Shown here piece after piece: positions 1-5,291 of a stretch of DNA of 6,154 nucleotides. The notes under the pieces are model-generated. The model worked only from the letters and a program-made list of their open reading frames with translations, was not told where the DNA came from and ran no database searches. The first letter of the stretch is position 1, and each line of letters begins with the position of its first letter. This DNA is from Aestuariivirga sp. (GTDB lineage: Bacteria; Pseudomonadota; Alphaproteobacteria; Rhizobiales; Aestuariivirgaceae). The stretch is from contig JADCDC010000158.1 in NCBI GenBank assembly GCA_020252385.1, positions 1 to 6,154 on the forward strand, written 5' to 3'. A program made the translations under genes and the position numbers.

Positions 1-42
1 AGGGACGGGAGATTTTGAAGCTGAAGGCGAGAACGTAGAAAC
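1..42. other. Short unassigned stretch before repeat A
   Basis: Nothing can be assigned with confidence. The + strand frames have stops at 16-18 (TGA) and 36-38 (TAG). Either could end an upstream gene on the same strand; the TAG would lie 4 bases before repeat A, much as the caiD stop lies 7 bases before repeat E. There is no convincing promoter in this stretch, so transcription probably begins further upstream or inside the repeat centre (86-127). Confidence 0.3.
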
Positions 43-95
43 ATTCCTCTCCCCCGGAACCGGGGGAGAGGCCAGGGTGAGGGGGTCTGTCCGCG
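43..95 (+). repeat. Palindromic intergenic repeat, copy A (REP/RIME-like)
   Basis: A perfect 12-bp stem (46-57 with 60-71) encloses only AA at 58-59. It is followed by AGGGTGAGGGGG at 74-85 and by a further ten bases that are also conserved in copy E. The 53-base unit matches 6096-6148 at 51 positions, in the same orientation; the two differences are at 72-73. The segment 74-85 is the exact reverse complement of 128-139 in copy B, so A and B form an inverted pair about a 42-base centre. Paired palindromes of this kind are known between genes as BIMEs in enterics and as RIME-like mosaics in rhizobia. There is no T-run after the stem, so it is a poor candidate for an intrinsic terminator. Confidence 0.9.
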
Positions 96-127
96 CGCAG
101 GCTTTCAAGACAGTGCGTGCTGAACCA

Positions 128-169
128 CCCCCTCACCCTGCCCTCTCCCCCACATGCGTGGGGGCGAGG
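128..169 (-). repeat. Palindromic intergenic repeat, copy B (inverted partner of A)
   Basis: Read on the minus strand this is the same element as copy A with a different stem tip. The stem pairs 142-153 with 158-169 around an ATGC loop (154-157), with one T-C mismatch (146/165). The outer segment 128-139 is exactly complementary to 74-85 in copy A. It lies 22 bases upstream of the lcdH start, so if the promoter is further upstream both A and B sit in the mRNA leader. Translated in the lcdH frame it gives a Pro-rich stretch (LTLPSPPHAWGRG), typical of spurious N-terminal extensions through such repeats. Confidence 0.85.
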
Positions 170-179
170 AATAAAATCT

Positions 180-186
180 AGGGAGA
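180..186 (+). promoter_or_regulatory. Ribosome binding site of lcdH
   Basis: AGGGAGA lies 5 bases before the ATG at 192. It supports the start at 192 over the in-frame upstream TTG-less extension beginning at ATG... more exactly, over the reading that begins in frame at 117 inside the repeat region, because the added 25 residues would be encoded largely by copy B and would precede the Rossmann fold, which starts normally a few residues after the Met at 192. Confidence 0.7.
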
Positions 187-191
187 TACCC

Positions 192-1160
192 ATGACCAAC
201 ATCACCACCGTCGGCATTGCCGGCACCGGGCTCATCGGGGCGGGATGGGCGGCGCGGCTCTTGTTCCGGGGCTTCGATGTCGTAGCCTATGACGTCTCGC
301 CGGCGGCGGAGTCCAAGCTAAAGGCGCAGATCGCCACGGCGTGGCCCTCGCTCGAAGCCCTTCTCGGCAAGCCGAAGAAGGAAGGAAGGCTGAGCTTCAC
401 GACCGACCTCGGGGAGATGGCCTCGAAGGCCCACTTCATCCATGAGGCCGCACCCGAGCGCGAGGACCTGAAGATCAGGCTGTTCCGGGAGATCGATGCG
501 GTGGCGGCTCCGCATGTGGTGATCGCTTCCTCCTCCTCGGGCTTCCTGCCGACCAATTTGCAAAGCGAGTGCCGGCATCCGGAGCGCGTGGTGATCGGCC
601 ATCCCTTCAACCCGGTCTATCTCCTGCCGCTCGTCGAGCTGGTGCCGGGCGAGAAGACCTCCGCGGAGGCGATGGACCGGGCCGCAGCCTATTTCGAGCA
701 GATCGGCATGCATGTTCTCCGCCTCAAGAAGGAGATCATGGGCTATATCTGTGACCGCCTGCAGGAGGCGCTGTGGCGCGAGGCGCTGCACATCCTCAAC
801 AAGGACATCGGCACGACCGGCGACATCGACGACTCGATCGTCTATTCGGCGGGCATGCGCTGGGCCTTCATGGGCTCCTTCCTCACCTATCACCTGGCGG
901 GCGGGCCTGGCGGCATGCGCGACTTCATCAAGCAGTTCGACCCGACGCTGGAACTGGACTGGACCGACCTCAAGTTCCCCAAGTGGAACGAGAAGCTGGA
1001 GAAGCGCCTCGTCGAGGGCTGCGAGGCGCAGGCTGGAGGCCGGACGGTCGCCGAGATCGAGGCCAAGCGCAACGCCGTGCTGGTCGACATGATGAAGGTG
1101 TTCCAGAAGCACCAGATCGGCGCTGGACTGGTGCTTGACCGCGAACTCGGGAGGAATTGA
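192..1160 (+). CDS. lcdH: L-carnitine 3-dehydrogenase (3-hydroxyacyl-CoA dehydrogenase superfamily)
   Basis: This 322-residue cytoplasmic enzyme is predicted to oxidise L-carnitine to 3-dehydrocarnitine with NAD+. An N-terminal Rossmann fold shows GxGxxG (G11, G13, G16). D34 at the end of the second strand favours NAD over NADP. The Ser-rich segment 113-116 and GHPFNPVYLLPLVE (136-149) carry the family's His-Glu pair, H137 and E149. The C-terminal helical domain has the segments DRLQEALWREAL and AFMGSFLTYHLAGG, which I recognise from carnitine dehydrogenases rather than from 3-hydroxybutyryl-CoA dehydrogenases. The length fits the single-domain form; some relatives carry a C-terminal thioesterase domain, absent here. 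The start at 192 is chosen for its RBS and normal fold start. The stop shares its last base with the ATG of the next gene. The alternative is a dehydrogenase for another 3-hydroxy acid. The family assignment is firm and the substrate is likely. Confidence 0.85.
   Translation: MTNITTVGIAGTGLIGAGWAARLLFRGFDVVAYDVSPAAESKLKAQIATAWPSLEALLGKPKKEGRLSFTTDLGEMASKAHFIHEAAPEREDLKIRLFREIDAVAAPHVVIASSSSGFLPTNLQSECRHPERVVIGHPFNPVYLLPLVELVPGEKTSAEAMDRAAAYFEQIGMHVLRLKKEIMGYICDRLQEALWREALHILNKDIGTTGDIDDSIVYSAGMRWAFMGSFLTYHLAGGPGGMRDFIKQFDPTLELDWTDLKFPKWNEKLEKRLVEGCEAQAGGRTVAEIEAKRNAVLVDMMKVFQKHQIGAGLVLDRELGRN
1149..1155 (+). promoter_or_regulatory. Ribosome binding site of the SDR gene
   Basis: GGGAGGA lies 4 bases before the ATG at 1160, within the last codons of lcdH. 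It selects ATG 1160 over the in-frame TTG at 1157. The stop TGA (1158-1160) and the start ATG (1160-1162) share one base, an arrangement that suggests translational coupling. Confidence 0.75.
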
Positions 1161-1930
1161 TGGCACAGCAACGCGTGATGATCACCGCCGCGGCGGACGG
1201 GATCGGCAAGTCCATTGCGCGGGCCTTCGCGGCCGAGGGCGCAAGGGTCCACATCTGCGACGTGAACGAGGAGGCGCTGGAGCAGTTCCGCCGCGAGTTC
1301 CCCGATATCGCGGCGAGCAAGGTGAACGTCATGAACGAGGGCGAGATCGACGCCTGGTTCGATGACGCGCTCGATGACCTGGGTGGCCTCGACGTGCTTG
1401 TGAACAACGCCGGCATCAAGGGCCCGACCGCCCCCGTCGAGGATGTGGAGCTGGAGGAATGGCGCGAATGCCTCTCGGTCTGCCTCGACTCGTTCTTCCT
1501 GTGCGCCAGGCGGGCCGCACCGGTGATGAAGGCGCAGAAGTCCGGCATCATCATCAACATGTCGTCGAACGCCGGGCAGCACGGCTTCGGCAACAGGACA
1601 CCCTATGCGGCGGCGAAATGGGGGGTGATCGGCCTCACCAAGTCGCTGGCCATCGAGCTTGGCCGCTACAATGTGCGCTGCAATGCGATCTGCCCCGGCT
1701 CCGTCAAGGGTGATCGCATCAACCGCGTCATCCAGGGCGAGGCGGATGTGCGGGGCGTTCCCTTCGACGTGGTGGCAAAGGAGATCGTCGCCAACCAGTC
1801 GCTCGAGCGCCTCACCGAGGCGGATGAGGTGGCGGCACTCGCCGTCTATCTGGCCTCGCCCGCCGCCTTCATGATCAACGGCCAGGACATCGCCATCGAC
1901 GGCCATGTCGAGACCTTCCACATCAAGTGA
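1160..1930 (+). CDS. SDR-family NAD-dependent oxidoreductase, candidate second carnitine dehydrogenase
   Basis: This is a 256-residue classical short-chain dehydrogenase/reductase of ordinary length. The cofactor motif is TAAADGIG (9-16), with Ala at the position where most classical members have the first Gly (TGxxxGIG). D34 closes the second strand, pointing to NAD(H). NNAG is at 82-85, the catalytic Ser is in NMSSNAG (around S135/S136) and the YxxxK motif is Y149/K153. PG at 179-180 follows normally. At the usual catalytic-tetrad Asn position, seven residues after W101, there is Cys (C108 in SVCLDSFF). The gene overlaps lcdH and is followed 9 bases later by the acyl-CoA dehydrogenase, so it is surely co-transcribed with them. 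Both D- and L-carnitine dehydrogenases have been reported from Agrobacterium, so a D-carnitine dehydrogenase role is an attractive inference. Substrate specificity cannot be read from the sequence. Confidence 0.9.
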   Translation: MAQQRVMITAAADGIGKSIARAFAAEGARVHICDVNEEALEQFRREFPDIAASKVNVMNEGEIDAWFDDALDDLGGLDVLVNNAGIKGPTAPVEDVELEEWRECLSVCLDSFFLCARRAAPVMKAQKSGIIINMSSNAGQHGFGNRTPYAAAKWGVIGLTKSLAIELGRYNVRCNAICPGSVKGDRINRVIQGEADVRGVPFDVVAKEIVANQSLERLTEADEVAALAVYLASPAAFMINGQDIAIDGHVETFHIK

Positions 1931-1939
1931 GCGCCCGAC

Positions 1940-3103
1940 ATGGATTTCAATCTCTCCGAAGAACAGCAGATGATCGTCAAGACGACGCGCGACTTCGTCG
2001 AGAAGGAGCTTTACCCCTATGAGGCGGAGGTTGAGGAGACGGGTGTCCTTCGCCACGAGCTGCGCGACCGGATCAAGGCCAAGGCGATCGAGGCGGGGCT
2101 CTATGCGGCGAACATGCCCGCCGAGGTGGGGGGTGCCGGCCTCGATACGCTGACCTGGGTGCTCTACGAGAAGGAACTGGGCCGCGCCAACTATGCGCTG
2201 CACTGGACCTGCGTGGCGCGCCCCTCCAACATCCTGATGGCCTGCGCGGGCGAGCAGCGGGAGAAGTATCTTTTCCCCGCCGTGCGCGGCGAGAAATCCG
2301 ACTGCCTCGCGATGACGGAGCCCGGCGTTGGCTCCGACGTGCGCGGCATGAAGACCTTCGCGAAGCAGGATGGCGACTGGTTCGTCATCAACGGCACCAA
2401 GCATTTCATCAGCCATGCGGATGAGGCGAGCTTCGTCATCCTGTTTGCCGCGACGGGCGAGGAGGAGACGCCGCGCGGCAAGAAGAAGCTGATCACGGCG
2501 TTTCTCATCGACATGGGAACGCCGGGCTTCACCGTGAGGCCCGGATACAAGAACGTCTCGCACCGCGGCTACAACAACTCGATCCTCGAATTCTCGGATT
2601 GCCGGGTGCACAAGTCCCAGGTGCTGGGCGAGGTGCATAAAGGCTTCGAGGTGGCGAATGACTGGCTCGGCGCCACGCGGCTGCAGGTGGCCGCGACCTG
2701 CATCGGGCGGGCCGAGCGGGCGCTGGAACATGCCAAGCAATGGGCGGTGGACCGCCAGCAGTTCGGCCAGCAGATCGGCAAGTTCCAGGGCGTCAGCTTC
2801 AAGCTGGCCGACATGGCGATGGAACTGAAGGCGGCGGAGCTGCTGACGCTGGAGGCTGCCTGGAAGTTCGACCAGAAGACGGTGACCGACATGGACATGG
2901 CCATGGCCAAGCTCAAGGCCACCGAGATGCTGGCCTTCGTGGCGGACGAGGCTATCCAGATCCACGGCGGCATGGGGCTGATGTCGGACCTGCCGCTGGA
3001 ACGCATCTGGCGCGATGCGCGGGTGGAGCGCATCTGGGAGGGAACGAGCGAGATCCAGCGGCATATCATTTCGCGTGCGCTGTTGAGGCCGCTGGGGGGA
3101 TGA
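1940..3103 (+). CDS. Acyl-CoA dehydrogenase, probable gamma-butyrobetainyl-CoA dehydrogenase
   Basis: This is a 387-residue FAD enzyme of normal family length. It would introduce a 2,3 double bond into an acyl-CoA and pass electrons to electron-transfer flavoprotein. The N-terminal helical domain (about 1-120) is followed by the beta domain with the flavin/substrate motif AMTEPGVGSD (124-133) and NGTKHFISHAD (151-161). The C-terminal helical domain contains DRQQFGQQIGKFQ (271-283) and IHGGMG (341-346). E367 in WEGTSEIQR occupies the catalytic-base position of the MCAD-like class. Beside caiD and lcdH the likely substrate is gamma-butyrobetainyl-CoA, giving crotonobetainyl-CoA. The reverse, CaiA-type crotonobetainyl-CoA reduction is the alternative but is an anaerobic enterobacterial role. 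The start at 1940 is weakly marked (AAGTGAG at 1926-1932) and may depend on coupling to the SDR stop 9 bases upstream. The family is certain; the substrate is inferred. Confidence 0.9.
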   Translation: MDFNLSEEQQMIVKTTRDFVEKELYPYEAEVEETGVLRHELRDRIKAKAIEAGLYAANMPAEVGGAGLDTLTWVLYEKELGRANYALHWTCVARPSNILMACAGEQREKYLFPAVRGEKSDCLAMTEPGVGSDVRGMKTFAKQDGDWFVINGTKHFISHADEASFVILFAATGEEETPRGKKKLITAFLIDMGTPGFTVRPGYKNVSHRGYNNSILEFSDCRVHKSQVLGEVHKGFEVANDWLGATRLQVAATCIGRAERALEHAKQWAVDRQQFGQQIGKFQGVSFKLADMAMELKAAELLTLEAAWKFDQKTVTDMDMAMAKLKATEMLAFVADEAIQIHGGMGLMSDLPLERIWRDARVERIWEGTSEIQRHIISRALLRPLGG

Positions 3104-3122
3104 TGGACTTTCAGCCAACTTA

Positions 3123-3171
3123 CCCTCTCCCGCCCTGCGGGAGAGGGCGGCGCGAAGCGCCGGGTGAGGGG
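3123..3171 (+). repeat. Palindromic intergenic repeat, copy C
   Basis: A perfect 11-bp stem (3123-3133 with 3137-3147, loop CCT) is followed by a second hairpin, GGCGC-GAA-GCGCC (3149-3161), and then by the signature GGTGAGGGG (3163-3171). That signature is the exact reverse complement of 3195-3203 in copy D. It belongs to the same broad family as copies A, B and E, but to a different subtype with another stem tip and the extra small hairpin. It sits 19 bases after the acyl-CoA dehydrogenase stop, inside the presumed transcript. Confidence 0.88.
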
Positions 3172-3194
3172 CCGCACGCGCCGCACCTTCGCAT

Positions 3195-3251
3195 CCCCTC
3201 ACCTACCCCAACTGCGTTGGGGCCCCCTCCTCTCCCGCTGCGCAGGAGAGG
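3195..3251 (-). repeat. Palindromic intergenic repeat, copy D (inverted partner of C)
   Basis: CCCCTCACC (3195-3203) pairs with 3163-3171 of copy C across a 23-base centre. It is followed by a perfect 7-bp hairpin, CCCCAAC-TGC-GTTGGGG (3206-3222), and a second hairpin pairing CCTCTCC (3229-3235) with GGAGAGG (3245-3251). The last arm ends 3 bases before the synthetase ATG and contains its Shine-Dalgarno. C and D together make up nearly all of the 151-base gap 3104-3254; I see no other gene there. Confidence 0.85.
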
Positions 3252-3252
3252 A
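3244..3252 (+). promoter_or_regulatory. Ribosome binding site of the synthetase, lying in a repeat hairpin
   Basis: AGGAGAGGA ends 2 bases before the ATG at 3255; the AGGAG core (3244-3248) is 6 bases from it. It is the 3' arm of the terminal stem of copy D, paired with 3229-3235, so the folded mRNA would mask it. Ribosomes arriving from upstream could open it. Confidence 0.65.
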
Positions 3253-3254
3253 CG

Positions 3255-5291
3255 ATGAGGGAGCTCACCCGCCTCCTCAATCCCTCCTCCATCGCCTTCA
3301 TCGGCGGCAATGAATGCGCCATCGCGATCCGCCGCACGCTGGAGCTTGGCTTCACTGGCAGGATCTACGCCGTCCACCCGAAGCGCGAGGAGCTGGCGGG
3401 GGTTCCCACGCTCAGGTCGGCGGAGGAGATTCCCGAACCCGTCGATGCGGCGTTCATCGCGGTGAAGAACGAGCCAACCATCGGGGTGGTCCGCATCCTG
3501 AGCGCCAGGGGCTGCGGCGGGGCGGTGATCTATGCCGCAGGCTTCGCGGAGACCGGCAACACGGAGCTCCAGCGCAAGCTGCTCGCGGCCGCGAATGGCA
3601 TGCCGCTGATGGGGCCCAACTGCTATGGCTTCGTCAACACGCTGTCGCGAGCGGCACTCTGGCCGGACGAGACGGGGCTCACGCCCGTGCCGCGCGGTGT
3701 GGCGCTCATCACCCAGTCCGGCAACATCGCCTGCAACTTCACCATGATGATGCGCGGGCTTCCGGTGGCGGCCGTGTTCTCGATCGGCAACCAGGTGGAC
3801 GTCGGCATGCATGACATGGTGGATGCGCTTTCCGCCGACCCGCGCATCTCGGCGATCGGCCTTCATGTGGAGGGGCTGCCCGATGTTCCGGCCTTCGCGC
3901 GCGCGGCGGCGATCGCGCGACAGCGCAAGGTGCCCATCGTGGTGCTGAAGACCGGCCGCTCCGAACAGGGGGCCAGGGTGGCGATGAGCCACACGTCGTC
4001 TCTCGCGGGGGCGGACACGCTCTATGACGCGCTGTTCGAGCGCTACGGCATCGCGCGGATGAAGTCCGTCTCCGCCTTCGCCGAGACGCTGAAGTTCCTG
4101 CACAATGGCGGACCCATCGCGGATTCGCGCCTCGTCTCGCTGTCCTGCTCGGGCGGCGAGGCCGCGCTCGTCGCCGACATGGCGCTCGACCGCAAGGTTT
4201 CCTTCCCGCCGTTCGATGCCAAGACACGGCCGCGCGTCGCCGCGACGCTGAACGAGTATGTGGCGATCGACAACCCGCTCGACTACCACACCTTCATCTG
4301 GGCGCAGCCGGAGAAGCTCACCGCCACCTTCACGGAGGTGCTGAAGGGCGGCTTCGACGTGGGGATGGTGATCCTCGATACGCCCACGCATCCGAAGATG
4401 AAGCCGGACAGCTGGGCCATGACGGCGCGCGCCATGGCGGCAGCCTCGCAGGCGACGGGGGCGCGCGCCGCCGTCGTCGCAACCCTGTCGGAAGGCATGC
4501 CGCTGGCGCTGGCGGACGAACTCTCGGCCTCGGGTGTTGCCCCGATGATGGGGCTCGACGATGCGCTGACGGCCTTCGAGGCCGCGGCAGCGATCGGCTG
4601 CAACTGGGCCCGCGCGGAGGAGCTGCCGGAGATGCTGGCGCCCATCACCATGGGCAGCGAGGCGCATGTGTTCAGCGAGCATGCCGCCAAGGAGATGCTG
4701 AAGGCGCATGGGCTCACCGTGCCCGAAGGCATCGTCTGCGCCGCAGGCGACGCGGTGGCGGCGGCGGAGAGGCTCGGCTACCCGGTGACGCTCAAGGTCT
4801 CCTCCGCAGCCATCGCGCACAAGACGGAAGCGGGCGGCGTGGCGCTGAACCTCAGGACGCCCGCCGAGGTCGAGGAGGCCGCACGGCGCCTTTCCGAATT
4901 GGCGCCCGACGTGCTGGTCGAGCGCATGGTGACGGGGGCGGTGGCGGAACTCATCATCGGCCTCACGTCGGATCCGCAATTCGGCACCGCGCTGGTGGTG
5001 GGTGCGGGCGGCATCCTGACCGAGCTCCTGAAGGACACGGCGACGCTGATCCTGCCCACGACACGGACCGAGATCGAACGCGCGCTGCAATCGCTCAAGG
5101 TGTGGAGGCTGGTCGAGGGCTTCCGCGGCAAGTCGGGCGACGCCGAAGCCGTGATCGCCGCCGTCGAGGCGGTCGCCCGTTTCGCCGCGGCCCATCGCGG
5201 CTTCATCGAGGAACTCGACGTCAACCCCCTGCTCGTTCGCAAGGATGGCGCCGTCGCCGTCGATGCGCTGATCAAGATGAGGACACCATGA
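3255..5291 (+). CDS. ADP-forming acyl-CoA synthetase (acetate-CoA ligase family), probable carnitine/butyrobetaine-CoA ligase
   Basis: This is a 678-residue fused alpha-beta NDP-forming acyl-CoA synthetase, which couples ATP to ADP hydrolysis to CoA-ester formation through phosphohistidine. The CoA-binding Rossmann domain covers about 1-125 (FIGGN at 15-19, GPNCYG 120-125). The succinyl-CoA-synthetase-like domain (about 145-280) has ITQSGN (152-157) and the catalytic His H246 in SHTSSLAG. A ligase-CoA domain spans about 290-440 (SCSGGEA). An ATP-grasp domain (about 465-675) has LKVSS (513-517), HKTEAGGV (522-529, H522 probably the second phosphorylated His) and VGAGGILTELLKD (582-594). The E. 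coli carnitine ligase CaiC is of the unrelated AMP-forming type, so this would be a functional substitute. The DMSP-CoA ligase DddX belongs to the same superfamily, showing it can take onium acids. It overlaps caiD by ATGA. The acyl substrate is inferred from the neighbours; acetate or another acid is possible. Confidence 0.88.
   Translation: MRELTRLLNPSSIAFIGGNECAIAIRRTLELGFTGRIYAVHPKREELAGVPTLRSAEEIPEPVDAAFIAVKNEPTIGVVRILSARGCGGAVIYAAGFAETGNTELQRKLLAAANGMPLMGPNCYGFVNTLSRAALWPDETGLTPVPRGVALITQSGNIACNFTMMMRGLPVAAVFSIGNQVDVGMHDMVDALSADPRISAIGLHVEGLPDVPAFARAAAIARQRKVPIVVLKTGRSEQGARVAMSHTSSLAGADTLYDALFERYGIARMKSVSAFAETLKFLHNGGPIADSRLVSLSCSGGEAALVADMALDRKVSFPPFDAKTRPRVAATLNEYVAIDNPLDYHTFIWAQPEKLTATFTEVLKGGFDVGMVILDTPTHPKMKPDSWAMTARAMAAASQATGARAAVVATLSEGMPLALADELSASGVAPMMGLDDALTAFEAAAAIGCNWARAEELPEMLAPITMGSEAHVFSEHAAKEMLKAHGLTVPEGIVCAAGDAVAAAERLGYPVTLKVSSAAIAHKTEAGGVALNLRTPAEVEEAARRLSELAPDVLVERMVTGAVAELIIGLTSDPQFGTALVVGAGGILTELLKDTATLILPTTRTEIERALQSLKVWRLVEGFRGKSGDAEAVIAAVEAVARFAAAHRGFIEELDVNPLLVRKDGAVAVDALIKMRTP
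5278..5283 (+). promoter_or_regulatory. Ribosome binding site of caiD
   Basis: TGAGGA lies 4 bases before ATG 5288, inside the end of the synthetase gene. It supports the start at 5288, which overlaps the synthetase stop (5289-5291) as ATGA. The in-frame open region upstream of 5288 is synthetase coding sequence in another frame. Confidence 0.65.

Noticed and set aside
1..38. C-terminal end of an upstream gene ending at TAG 36-38 or TGA 16-18
   Set aside because: Too few codons remain to recognise a family or choose a frame, so no gene is called.
43..169. CRISPR array or IS terminal repeats
   Set aside because: There are no regularly spaced repeats with unique spacers, no transposase and no target duplications. 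The units are paired palindromes.
117..191. An in-frame 25-residue N-terminal extension of LcdH
   Set aside because: It is largely translated repeat B, precedes a normally placed Rossmann fold, and the ATG at 192 has a good RBS. The true start is taken as 192.
890..3202. A long antisense open frame (770 codons) across genes 1 to 3
   Set aside because: GC-rich genes with strong third-position bias often leave the antisense frame open. The translation is Arg/His/Leu-rich with no recognisable domain, and the sense strand encodes clear enzyme families.
3120..5195. A long antisense open frame (691 codons) opposite the synthetase
   Set aside because: Same composition effect. It runs into the repeat pair at one end, has no family features, and lies opposite a well-conserved synthetase.
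5102..5287. A 62-residue N-terminal extension of CaiD
   Set aside because: It is the synthetase coding region read in another frame and is Arg-rich without crotonase features. ATG 5288 has an RBS and the ATGA overlap.
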